Part shown: piece by piece, positions 1 through 7,507 of the stretch
How the letters are laid out: each line of letters opens with the position of its first letter
Position numbering within the stretch: the stretch's first letter is position 1
Assembly (NCBI GenBank): GCA_017554145.1
Contig: JAFZIZ010000011.1
Span: forward strand, 50,425 to 114,424
Direction of reading: 5' to 3'
Source: Prevotella sp.
GTDB lineage: Bacteria > Bacteroidota > Bacteroidia > Bacteroidales > Bacteroidaceae
Length of the DNA: 64,000 bases
The notes under the pieces: model-generated
Told to the model about the DNA's origin: nothing
What the model saw: only the letters and a program-made list of their open reading frames with translations
The model's database searches: none
Made by a program: the position numbers and the translations under genes

Positions 1-77
1 ATGTCCTTCTTCTGTTGAAACGCTTCACTACTACATCCTGTAATGATAAAAGCCAACAGAACTAAAAGATTCGTCAG
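1..77 (-). CDS. Partial lipoprotein, N-terminus only
   Basis: The minus strand keeps an open frame from about position 86 to the window edge. Reading from a CTG at 77-75 it gives a 15-residue hydrophobic signal followed by a lipobox (FIITG-C) and SSEAFQQKKD, so the product would be lipid-anchored. The CTG overlaps the TGA of the preceding gene as CTGA, the same arrangement as the ATGA overlaps seen elsewhere in the window, which is why I favour CTG despite there being no ATG, GTG or suitable TTG. There is no positive charge before the hydrophobic stretch. The rest of the gene lies outside the window and its function cannot be told. Confidence 0.42.
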   Translation of the reverse strand, partial: MTNLLVLLAFIITGCSSEAFQQKKD

Positions 78-394
78 ATAACTATCTTTCTGACAACCTT
101 TCCTACCTTGATTATATAACACCCTTTAGGAATGTTTGTAAGTTCTACTTTCTGAGCCGGACTCTCTATACGTACAGACATCACATGACGGCCAGTGAGA
201 GAAATAACCTCCATCACCTCACCTTCTGCACCTGTTACGCGAACTACTGACTTATTGACAGTAATCTGTATATCATTCTTTGTATCATCATCCTGCTCAA
301 CACCAACAACCTCGACCTGCGAAGCCTGAACGCTTGCAGGAATCATGAACAGCATGGCTGCCATCAGTGTCAATCCAAGTAAATGTTTCTTCAT
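74..394 (-). CDS. Small secreted protein with sorting-domain-like C-terminus
   Basis: A 106-residue protein with a Sec signal peptide (MKKHLLGLTLMAAMLFMIPA, cleavage probably after VQA). The mature part has only about 80 residues. Its C-terminal half (ISLTGRHV...GCYIIKVGKVVRKIVI) resembles the beta-sandwich tail of Bacteroidota secreted proteins (T9SS type A-like), also seen at the ends of the CotH, GH5 and LRR proteins of this window. Here the tail is nearly the whole mature protein. It is probably first in an operon with the downstream lipoprotein, whose start overlaps its stop. No enzymatic domain is visible; function unknown. Confidence 0.75.
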   Translation of the reverse strand: MKKHLLGLTLMAAMLFMIPASVQASQVEVVGVEQDDDTKNDIQITVNKSVVRVTGAEGEVMEVISLTGRHVMSVRIESPAQKVELTNIPKGCYIIKVGKVVRKIVI

Positions 395-415
395 AAAATA
401 TACATATTACGAAGG

Positions 416-423
416 CAAAAGTA
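416..423 (-). promoter_or_regulatory. Bacteroidota -7 box (TACTTTTG)
   Basis: On the minus strand TACTTTTG fits the TAnnTTTG consensus and lies 22 bp before the ATG of the small secreted protein. I saw no clean -33 TTTG. Confidence 0.6.
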
Positions 424-469
424 AACAATTTATTTGAAACTACCAAATAATCTGAGAAAAAAATGCAGT

Positions 470-1384
470 TTAGAGGTCAAAAATCATCTGTTCGTCACTT
501 AAACGGGTGTTCTCGAACACTTCTTTTGCCTCTTTTAAGAGTACATCCTCATCCTCATAACGGGAAGAATAATGTCCTAAAATCAAGAGTCCCGCGCCAG
601 CATCTCGTGCTACCATTGCCGCCTGTCGGGCTGTTGAATGGCAGTACTTTTCTGCCCGTTGAAGATTGTCATCAGCATAAGTACTTTCATGGTATAAGGC
701 GGTTACTCCCCTTAACGACTCATACAACGTTGGCATATATCGGGTATCACTACAATAGGCATAACTGCGAGGAGGGTCGGCAGGCCCTACGAGTCGGCTA
801 TTCGGAATATACTCTCCTTCTTCTGTCGTCCAATCAGCACCCGCCTTGATATTATTGATCTGACTGATGGGAATATGATAGAAATCTATCATGTCACGCT
901 TGATATGCGGTTGAGTGGGTTTCTCCCTGAAAAGAAAGCCACAACACGGCATCCGATGCTCTAAGGGAATCGTCTCTACGGTCAGACTATGGTCCTCGTA
1001 AATCACCTGTTGACGGGTAGTGTCTATCGAATGAAATACCACCTCATACTCCAAGCCCCTACAAAACATCCTAATCTGCTCCTGAAGCATCGGTTCCAGT
1101 TCCGCCGGCGCATAAACAGTGAGTTTAGCAGTACGTCCTAATAAACCAAACGTACTGATCATCCCTATCAACCCGAAACAATGGTCACCATGCAGATGAG
1201 AGATAAAGACGGCAGAAAGTTTTGTGAAACGGATACGAGAGCGACGCAACTGCATTTGGGTGCCCTCCCCACAATCCACCATAAACTGCTTCCCTCGTAT
1301 CTCTACAACCTGGGACGAAGCATGATGGTGAAGTGTGGGTAGCGCACTCCCACATCCTAATATATGAATCCTAAACGGCTCCAA
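470..1384 (-). CDS. rnz: Ribonuclease Z
   Basis: A 304-residue metallo-beta-lactamase-fold endonuclease that trims tRNA 3' trailers. The zinc signature HLHGDH is at residues 63-68, preceded by MVDCGEGTQMQLRR, and the later metal ligands sit in LEHRMPC (about 140), YCSDTRY and the C-terminal ILGHYSSRY. The length matches the short bacterial (ElaC-type) form. The start is a TTG at 1384; no in-frame ATG lies near, and the N-terminus MEPFRIHILGCGSALPT is what the family needs. It follows the lipocalin-like lipoprotein gene by 16 bp on the same strand, so it is probably cotranscribed with it and mazG. Confidence 0.95.
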   Translation of the reverse strand: MEPFRIHILGCGSALPTLHHHASSQVVEIRGKQFMVDCGEGTQMQLRRSRIRFTKLSAVFISHLHGDHCFGLIGMISTFGLLGRTAKLTVYAPAELEPMLQEQIRMFCRGLEYEVVFHSIDTTRQQVIYEDHSLTVETIPLEHRMPCCGFLFREKPTQPHIKRDMIDFYHIPISQINNIKAGADWTTEEGEYIPNSRLVGPADPPRSYAYCSDTRYMPTLYESLRGVTALYHESTYADDNLQRAEKYCHSTARQAAMVARDAGAGLLILGHYSSRYEDEDVLLKEAKEVFENTRLSDEQMIFDL

Positions 1385-1400
1385 GATTATTACTCAAGCA

Positions 1401-2066
1401 TCAAATCTTATAGTCGTCGGCAGAAGCCTCTTCCAACTTGATATCAGAATCTGGCTTCTTCAACTGCTGACGTCCATATTCGTAGGTATCCTCACTATCC
1501 TTCATAATCAGAGAGTCAGCACTTAAAGAGACAAGGTCATAAATATTTGTCTCTTCTTCCTCGCCACCACCTTCACGAATAGACACCAGTTCCAACTTAC
1601 CACGAACCAATCGCCATGTCTTGTAGGTAAGACTGCTCTGTTCGATACCTTCTACGATACCACCTTCCTTGATACGGAAACCTACCTCATCACTACCGTC
1701 AAGAGGATTAGGCATTACCCAGTTGCCTAACAAAGCAGATTGATTAATAACAATCAGTGCTTCTGTCTTCTTCTGGTTGGGAACAACAGCCAAACGATCG
1801 CCTGCCTGAAGTTTACCAAATACCTGATTATTATCACGGGCATAGGTGATATCTATCTGGATCGTATCACCCATATCTGAGATGATTTGCAAGGTATTCT
1901 CAGCCGTATCATCTCCACATGTGCCATAGATCGTGGGATCTTGCAAAGCACTTAGGTCAGTAGAGTCACCATTATCAAAAGGAACCTGCTGTGTCTTACC
2001 ACCACAACTACTCATTGCCATTACAATACAGACAATCATTGTTAGTACAATTGAAATCTTTTTCAT
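1401..2066 (-). CDS. Lipocalin-like lipoprotein
   Basis: A 221-residue lipoprotein: signal MKKISIVLTMIVCIVMA, lipobox MSSC, then a low-complexity acidic spacer. The segment around LLGNWVMPNPLDGSDEVGFR to LIMKDSEDTYEYG has the one-domain beta-barrel pattern of the lipocalin-like lipoproteins common in Bacteroidales (G-x-W motif near the start of the barrel, then a graded 'weight of terms' pattern of short strands). The acidic run GGGEEEETN lies in a loop. It is placed between mazG (12 bp upstream) and rnz (16 bp downstream). Family assignment is from overall pattern, and the ligand is unknown. Confidence 0.65.
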   Translation of the reverse strand: MKKISIVLTMIVCIVMAMSSCGGKTQQVPFDNGDSTDLSALQDPTIYGTCGDDTAENTLQIISDMGDTIQIDITYARDNNQVFGKLQAGDRLAVVPNQKKTEALIVINQSALLGNWVMPNPLDGSDEVGFRIKEGGIVEGIEQSSLTYKTWRLVRGKLELVSIREGGGEEEETNIYDLVSLSADSLIMKDSEDTYEYGRQQLKKPDSDIKLEEASADDYKI

Positions 2067-2078
2067 ATCAGTCTTTAT

Positions 2079-2876
2079 TTATTGATTTTCATTTCTTTTT
2101 GCCTCATTCCAAAGCGTATCCATCTCCTCAAGTGTCATCTCCGTCAAAGGTTTCCCAATTTTGATACTATGTTGCTCTATATAATTAAATCGGCGGATGA
2201 ACTTTTGATTCGTCTCTTCCAACGCATTATCCGGATTCAGATGATAAAGACGAGCGGCATTAATAACAGAAAAGAGGAAGTCGCCCAATTCTTGCTCTGA
2301 GCGTTGCTTGTCCTCACGCTTTAACTCTGTTTCCAACTCGCCCAATTCTTCACGCACCTTTGCCCATACATCCTGTTTGTCTTCCCAGTCGAATCCGACA
2401 TGACGGGCTTTGTCTTGTATACGATAAGCCTTAATCATGGAAGGAAGGGAAACGGGTACGCCCCCTAATACAGATTTATTGCCGTCTTTCTCTTTCTGCT
2501 TAATCTGTTCCCAATTATCAAGTACCTCTTCCGCACTCTTGGCAACAGTCTCTCCATAGACATGCGGATGGCGGAATATCATCTTGTCGCACAGCTTATT
2601 ACAAACATCAGCTATATCATAAAGTTTCTTCTCTTCTCCTATGCGACTGTAGAACACGATATGAAGCAGCACATCGCCTAACTCCTTGCATATTTCATGT
2701 GAGTCGTCCTTCATCAATGCATCGCTCAGTTCATACGCCTCTTCTATCGTGTTAGGACGCAAAGAGTCATTCGTCTGCTTGCGATCCCAAGGACATTCAA
2801 CGCGTAAACGATCCATCACATCAAGCAGCCGTCCAAAGGCTGCCATTTTCTCTTCTTTGGTATGCATCTGTTCCAT
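2079..2876 (-). CDS. mazG: Nucleoside triphosphate pyrophosphohydrolase MazG
   Basis: 265 residues, the usual length for two-domain MazG, which hydrolyses NTPs to NMP and pyrophosphate and cleans aberrant nucleotides. The N-terminal domain shows CPWDRKQTNDSLRPNTIEEA and the metal-binding E-ELGDVLLHIVFYSRIGEE; the second domain repeats the pattern as EELGELETEL...EQELGDFLFSVINAARL. The annotated start gives MEQMHTKEEKM; because the -7 box ends only 8 bp upstream, the start may be the ATG at 2867 (MHTKEEK). It heads a probable mazG-lipoprotein-rnz operon. Confidence 0.95.
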   Translation of the reverse strand: MEQMHTKEEKMAAFGRLLDVMDRLRVECPWDRKQTNDSLRPNTIEEAYELSDALMKDDSHEICKELGDVLLHIVFYSRIGEEKKLYDIADVCNKLCDKMIFRHPHVYGETVAKSAEEVLDNWEQIKQKEKDGNKSVLGGVPVSLPSMIKAYRIQDKARHVGFDWEDKQDVWAKVREELGELETELKREDKQRSEQELGDFLFSVINAARLYHLNPDNALEETNQKFIRRFNYIEQHSIKIGKPLTEMTLEEMDTLWNEAKRNENQ

Positions 2877-2884
2877 CGTAAATG

Positions 2885-2892
2885 CAAAGGTA
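2885..2892 (-). promoter_or_regulatory. -7 box (TACCTTTG) for mazG
   Basis: TACCTTTG on the minus strand directly before mazG. It is back to back with the valS promoter, with a heptamer repeat between them. Confidence 0.6.
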
Positions 2893-2900
2893 CTAAAAAA

Positions 2901-2924
2901 TTCTTAATTCTTAATTCTTAATTC
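2901..2924. repeat. TTAATTC heptamer tandem repeat
   Basis: Three full TTAATTC units plus a leading TTC, all identical. It fills the space between the divergent mazG and valS -7 boxes, where the -33 element of valS would be. Confidence 0.9.
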
Positions 2925-2936
2925 ACATTTATTTTG

Positions 2937-2944
2937 TACCTTTG
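2937..2944 (+). promoter_or_regulatory. -7 box (TACCTTTG) for valS
   Basis: TACCTTTGCA 20 bp before the valS ATG. The -33 position falls at the edge of the TTAATTC repeat and shows no TTTG there. Confidence 0.65.
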
Positions 2945-2964
2945 CACGTCATTAATAAAAAAGT

Positions 2965-5673
2965 ATGGAATTAGCGAGCAAATATGACCCAAAAGAGGTC
3001 GAATCGAAATGGTATCAGTACTGGCTGGATAACAAACTATTCGCCAGCAAACCTGATGGACGTCAACCCTACACTATTGTGATCCCACCGCCAAACGTTA
3101 CTGGTGTGCTGCACATGGGTCACATGCTGAATAACACGATTCAGGATATCCTGGTACGTAGAGCACGTATGGAGGGCAAGAACGCCTGCTGGGTACCTGG
3201 TACAGACCACGCATCTATCGCTACTGAGGCTAAGGTTGTGAAAAAACTCGCCAATGAGGGCATAAAGAAACATGACCTCACCCGCGAGCAATTCCTTGAG
3301 CATGCCTGGGACTGGACACACGAGCATGGCGGCATCATCCTGAAGCAGTTGCGCCGCCTGGGTGCCAGCTGTGATTGGGATCGTACAGCATTCACTATGG
3401 ACGAGACTCGCTCGAAGAGTGTTATCAAGGTATTTGTAGACCTCTATAACAAGGGACTTATCTATCGCGGTTTACGTATGGTAAACTGGGACCCCAAGGC
3501 GCTGACAGCTCTTTCAACTGAGGAGGTTATCTATAAAGAGGAGCAGAGTCATCTGTTCCATCTGAAATATTATGTAGACAGTCTAGAAAAACTAGATAAT
3601 CTAGGGTCTCTAAAAAAAGAGGGCAATATCATTCACAAAGACGAGAAGGGCTATTATGCTGTAGTAGCTACCACTCGTCCTGAAACCATCATGGGTGATA
3701 CTGCGATGTGCATCAATCCCAAAGACCCTAAGAACCAGTGGTTGAAGGGGCGCAAAGTAATCGTTCCTTTGGTGAATCGTGTTATTCCTGTCATTGAGGA
3801 CCGTTATGTTGACATCGAGTTTGGCACAGGTTGTTTGAAGGTGACCCCTGCTCACGATACTAACGACTATATGTTGGGTAAAACTCACAACCTTGAGACC
3901 ATTGACATCTTTAATCCCGATGGTACCATCAGCGAGCAGAGTCCTATCTACGTAGGTATGGACCGTATGGACTGCCGTAAGCAGATCAGCATGGACCTGC
4001 AGGAAGCAGGACTCATGGAACGCATTGAGGACTATATTAATAAGGTAGGCTACTCTGAGCGTAACCCTGATACAGCGATTGAGCCACGTCTCTCACTGCA
4101 GTGGTTCCTCAAGATGCAACACTTTGCTGATATTGCTCTGCCACCAGTCATGAACGGTGAAATGAAGTTCTATCCCGAGAAGTACAAGAACACCTATAAG
4201 AACTGGTTGGAGAATATTCAGGACTGGTGTATCTCACGTCAGCTTTGGTGGGGACATCGTATTCCTGCCTATTATTACAACGAAAATGACGATTATGTCG
4301 TAGCCGAGACACGCGAGGAGGCCTTAAAACTGGCTCAGCAAAAGGATCCAAAGGTTACGGATGCCGACCTACGTCAGGACGAGGATGCCCTCGATACATG
4401 GTTCTCATCATGGCTGTGGCCTGTATCACTCTTCGACGGCATCAACAACCCTGGCAACGAGGAAATTAAATACTACTACCCCACTTCCGATTTGGTTACG
4501 GCTCCCGATATCATCTTCTTCTGGGTAGCCCGTATGATTATGGCTGGTGAGGAGTATATGGGCACCTTCCCCTTCAAAAACGTCTACTTCACAGGTATTG
4601 TCCGCGACAAACTGGGTCGTAAGATGTCAAAGTCTTTGGGAAACAGCCCCGATCCTATTGAATTGATTGAGAAGTTTGGTGCTGATGGCGTACGTATGGG
4701 TATGATGCTCAGTGCACCTGCCGGTAACGACATCCTCTTCGACGAGGCACTTTGTGAGCAGGGGCGTAACTTCAACAATAAGATTTGGAATGCCTTCCGC
4801 TTGGTTAAAGGCTGGAAGGTTGCAGATATTGAACAGTCTGAGGCTGGTAAGATTGCTACCGCATGGTTTGAGGCTAAACTGCGCCAGACCAATGCCGAGG
4901 TTGACGATCTCTTCAAGAAATATCGTATCTCTGAAGCACTGATGGCTGTCTATAAGCTGTTCTGGGACGAGTTCTCAAGCTGGTATCTCGAGATGGTAAA
5001 GCCCGCCTATATCAATGGCGAGCCTCAACCTATTGATAAACAAACCTTCGACAAGACCCTCGAATTCTTCGAGATTCTACTGAAGATGCTACATCCGTTC
5101 ATGCCATTCATCACGGAGGAACTGTGGCAGCACCTCTATGATCGCAAAGAAGGCGAAAGTATTATGCGCGACAAACTGGAGTTGCCTGCTCCTACTAAGG
5201 CTGACGACAAACTGGCTAATGATATCGAACAAGTGAAGCAAATTGTATCAGGCGTCCGCATGGTTCGCAACCAGAAAAATATCGCGCCTAAAGAGCAGTT
5301 GGAGTTGCAGGTGGTTGGCCAGAACAACTACACCGAGTTTAATGCTGTCATCTCTAAGATGGCGAATCTGAGTGCTATCAACGTTGTAGCCGAGAAGGAT
5401 GCCACCGCATCAGCCTTCATGGTAGGCACCGACGAGTTTGCAGTACCTGTTGGCGACATGATTGACGTAGATGCAGAGATCCAGAAGATGGAGGCTCAGC
5501 TGCAGCATCTCGAAGGTTTCCTGGCAGGCGTCAAGAAGAAACTCAGCAATGAGCGTTTCGTAGCCAATGCACCAGAGCAGGTGGTTGCTTTAGAACGCAA
5601 GAAACAAAGCGACTCAGAAGAGAAGATTGCCGCATTGAAAGAATCAATCGCAGCACTGAAGTCACAAAAATAA
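2965..5673 (+). CDS. valS: Valine--tRNA ligase
   Basis: A 902-residue class I aminoacyl-tRNA synthetase that charges tRNA-Val. The HIGH-type motif is [11 protein letters not shown] (residues 43-53), the editing domain shows [14 protein letters not shown], the [10 protein letters not shown] and [17 protein letters not shown] blocks are intact, and KMSKS is at 553-557. The C-terminus is the coiled-coil arm ([20 protein letters not shown]...). The editing domain contains an unusual insert, [16 protein letters not shown], encoded by four 9-base near-repeats (see 3583-3618). It stands alone, with its own promoter and a strong bidirectional terminator after it. Confidence 0.97.
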   Translation: MELASKYDPKEVESKWYQYWLDNKLFASKPDGRQPYTIVIPPPNVTGVLHMGHMLNNTIQDILVRRARMEGKNACWVPGTDHASIATEAKVVKKLANEGIKKHDLTREQFLEHAWDWTHEHGGIILKQLRRLGASCDWDRTAFTMDETRSKSVIKVFVDLYNKGLIYRGLRMVNWDPKALTALSTEEVIYKEEQSHLFHLKYYVDSLEKLDNLGSLKKEGNIIHKDEKGYYAVVATTRPETIMGDTAMCINPKDPKNQWLKGRKVIVPLVNRVIPVIEDRYVDIEFGTGCLKVTPAHDTNDYMLGKTHNLETIDIFNPDGTISEQSPIYVGMDRMDCRKQISMDLQEAGLMERIEDYINKVGYSERNPDTAIEPRLSLQWFLKMQHFADIALPPVMNGEMKFYPEKYKNTYKNWLENIQDWCISRQLWWGHRIPAYYYNENDDYVVAETREEALKLAQQKDPKVTDADLRQDEDALDTWFSSWLWPVSLFDGINNPGNEEIKYYYPTSDLVTAPDIIFFWVARMIMAGEEYMGTFPFKNVYFTGIVRDKLGRKMSKSLGNSPDPIELIEKFGADGVRMGMMLSAPAGNDILFDEALCEQGRNFNNKIWNAFRLVKGWKVADIEQSEAGKIATAWFEAKLRQTNAEVDDLFKKYRISEALMAVYKLFWDEFSSWYLEMVKPAYINGEPQPIDKQTFDKTLEFFEILLKMLHPFMPFITEELWQHLYDRKEGESIMRDKLELPAPTKADDKLANDIEQVKQIVSGVRMVRNQKNIAPKEQLELQVVGQNNYTEFNAVISKMANLSAINVVAEKDATASAFMVGTDEFAVPVGDMIDVDAEIQKMEAQLQHLEGFLAGVKKKLSNERFVANAPEQVVALERKKQSDSEEKIAALKESIAALKSQK
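3583..3618. repeat. 9-base repeat inside valS (CTAG...)
   Basis: Four 9-mers starting CTA: CTAGAAAAA, CTAGATAAT, CTAGGGTCT, CTAAAAAAA. They encode a 3-residue-periodic run ([12 protein letters not shown]) in a surface insert of the editing domain, and are AT-rich against the surrounding gene. Confidence 0.75.
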
Positions 5674-5683
5674 TAAAGACAAA

Positions 5684-5730
5684 TCAAATAAAGAAGGGAT
5701 GCCCTATTCGGACATCCCTTCTTTATTTGA
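5684..5730. terminator. Bidirectional rho-independent terminator
   Basis: A perfect 18-bp stem (TCAAATAAAGAAGGGATG and its complement) with an 11-nt loop. It lies 10 bp after valS and 10 bp before the stop of the convergent DUF4293 gene, so it serves both. Confidence 0.9.
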
Positions 5731-5740
5731 TCATACTATT

Positions 5741-6193
5741 CTATCGGATTCTGTCTGCAGCCCTTACTAATTTTTCATCAGCAAGAATCCCCTTGCGAGC
5801 CATAAAATTGAGAATAATCGAAACTGCAGGAAAAGCAGCAGCAATCTCTACGTGGAAATTAAGCGCATCAGGAGCTATCTGCTTGCTGACAACAACCAAG
5901 GCGATATACCATAATAATCCTATCAGGATATTCACCATACACAAACGCGCCTGAAACGGACGACGCTTATATAAAAATATGGTAAACACACTCAAAGTCG
6001 TTGAAATAAGCATTAATGCAAAAAGAGGACATGGCTCAAAAGAGCACGCCCCAGATTGTCCTATTGCCCACAAACTGAATACCCGATATACTGTCAAGCC
6101 TTCTGCTGTTACAGTTGCTAACTGCATACACAAAGCTAAGATACCGAAAACAGCAGCAAGAAATAAAAAGACTGATTGTTTACGTTGTATCAT
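5741..6193 (-). CDS. DUF4293 family integral membrane protein
   Basis: 150 residues with four predicted membrane segments: FLFLAAVFGILALCMQLATV, ALMLISTTLSVFTIFLY, MVNILIGLLWYIALVVV and FPAVSIILNFMA. The start MIQRKQSVFLFLAA and the closing arginine-rich DEKLVRAADRIR fit the DUF4293 family, which is restricted to Bacteroidota and has no known function. Its ATG is 3 bp from the rpoZ stop, in the bamD-rpoZ-DUF4293 order I know from other Bacteroidales, which implies cotranscription. Confidence 0.85.
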   Translation of the reverse strand: MIQRKQSVFLFLAAVFGILALCMQLATVTAEGLTVYRVFSLWAIGQSGACSFEPCPLFALMLISTTLSVFTIFLYKRRPFQARLCMVNILIGLLWYIALVVVSKQIAPDALNFHVEIAAAFPAVSIILNFMARKGILADEKLVRAADRIR

Positions 6194-6196
6194 AAT

Positions 6197-6544
6197 TTAC
6201 AAGCGCTCGTCTTGTGCTACTGCCTGCTCCTGAGCAGGATCACGCCAATAGATCTGATTCTCTACAAACTCCTCTGTAGCCAACAGAGAGGGTTTGGGAA
6301 GCTTCTCGTAATAACGGGAAATCTCTATCTGCTCACGGTTCTCGAACACTTCTTCTAAAGAATCATTATAAGAAGCAAACTCTGCCAACTTCTTGCTCAA
6401 GTCTTCTTTAATCTGAACACTAATCTGATTGGCACGTTTAGAAATGATTGATACGCTTTCATAAATATTACCTGTATCCTCACAAAGATCCATGATGTTA
6501 CGGGTAACTGTGTTTACTGGTGCTTTTGACTTCTTGTAATCCAT
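6197..6544 (-). CDS. rpoZ: DNA-directed RNA polymerase omega subunit (Bacteroidota type)
   Basis: 115 residues of the Bacteroidota omega type: MDYKKSKAPVNTVTRNIMDL, the KRANQISVQIKEDLSKKL core that corresponds to the omega helix, and EVFENREQIEISRYYEKLPKP. It binds the beta' subunit and supports RNA polymerase assembly. The gene is 4 bp downstream of bamD and 3 bp upstream of the DUF4293 gene. Confidence 0.92.
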   Translation of the reverse strand: MDYKKSKAPVNTVTRNIMDLCEDTGNIYESVSIISKRANQISVQIKEDLSKKLAEFASYNDSLEEVFENREQIEISRYYEKLPKPSLLATEEFVENQIYWRDPAQEQAVAQDERL

Positions 6545-6548
6545 TATA

Positions 6549-7376
6549 TTAATCTTTTGTTACTTTTTTACACTTGACAATAAATTTCTCTGCCGTTGTA
6601 CACTCCTTAGACTCTGGATACTCATTCAAGAATCCATAGCATTCGTCCTCTGCGTCACGGTAGCGCTCGAGCTTTCTTTCCTCAGAACTATTCTCTGCAA
6701 GATAGAACTTACTTTTCATGATTAATACAGAGAACTTCTCACGCATTCTAGAATACGGATAATTCTTCAGAGCATTCTGAGCCGTGATAATACATGCTTC
6801 GTAGTTACTTTCTGTATTGGAATTGATGTTTCCAAAATAGCCTCCAAGGTTATAATATAGTTCTGCTGACAAATATTCTTTCTGAACCAGATTATCCTGC
6901 AAATCAAACAATCGCTGCTGAGCAACAGGTCTTAACTCTGAATCTGGAAAGAGATCAAGGAACTGCTGATATGCGTTGATTGCCCCTATTGTTGGAGTCT
7001 GATCCAAACGAGGCTCTGGTGCACCCTGATATAGAGACTGCCCTACATAAAAAGATGCCTGTTCTGCAAAATATCCTTTAGGATAACTGGTATAATACTT
7101 TTTGAAGGTAGCACTTGCAGACTCGTAGTCTCTATTGCAAAATTGAGACATAGCCAACAGATACAGACTTTCCTGTCCTGTATCTCTTCCCTTACGGAGC
7201 ATGACTAAATCTTGAAGCAATGTACTGGCATGCTGAAACTCCCCCATCGCAAAACACTGCTTGGCATATTCGTATTTATAATCGTTATCCGTAGACTTAT
7301 AAACCCGACTATACTCTGATGTACAACTGCTCAACAAAGCCGTCACACAGAGCATGATGATTGTCTTTTTCTTCAT
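6549..7376 (-). CDS. bamD: Outer membrane assembly lipoprotein BamD
   Basis: 275 residues with a lipoprotein signal (MKKKTIIMLCVTALLSSC) followed by tetratricopeptide-like helices (YEYAKQCFAMGEFQHASTLL, SLYLLAMSQFCNRDYESASATF, FAEQASFYVGQSLYQG) and the typical IIMKSKFYLAENS segment and the conserved YPESKEC near the end. It is the lipoprotein of the BAM complex that inserts beta-barrels in the outer membrane. It is the first gene of the bamD-rpoZ-DUF4293 operon. Confidence 0.93.
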   Translation of the reverse strand: MKKKTIIMLCVTALLSSCTSEYSRVYKSTDNDYKYEYAKQCFAMGEFQHASTLLQDLVMLRKGRDTGQESLYLLAMSQFCNRDYESASATFKKYYTSYPKGYFAEQASFYVGQSLYQGAPEPRLDQTPTIGAINAYQQFLDLFPDSELRPVAQQRLFDLQDNLVQKEYLSAELYYNLGGYFGNINSNTESNYEACIITAQNALKNYPYSRMREKFSVLIMKSKFYLAENSSEERKLERYRDAEDECYGFLNEYPESKECTTAEKFIVKCKKVTKD

Positions 7377-7396
7377 CTTATATCAAATTTGACGTG

Positions 7397-7404
7397 CAAA
7401 ATTA
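7397..7404 (-). promoter_or_regulatory. -7 box (TAATTTTG) for bamD
   Basis: TAATTTTG on the minus strand, 20 bp before the bamD ATG. Its -7 box and that of uvrB face away from each other across about 85 bp of AT-rich sequence. Confidence 0.6.
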
Positions 7405-7489
7405 GTTATTTTTCTCCTAATTCCAAAGGAAAACGAACGATTTTTAGCAATTAACGTTAGATTATAACGTTTGTTACGAAGAAAATGTG

Positions 7490-7497
7490 TAAATTTG
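7490..7497 (+). promoter_or_regulatory. -7 box (TAAATTTG) for uvrB
   Basis: TAAATTTG ends 10 bp before the uvrB ATG, giving a very short leader. A TTTG at 7470-7473 is a possible -33 element but the 16-bp spacing is short. Confidence 0.6.
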
Positions 7498-7507
7498 CAG
7501 CATCTTG

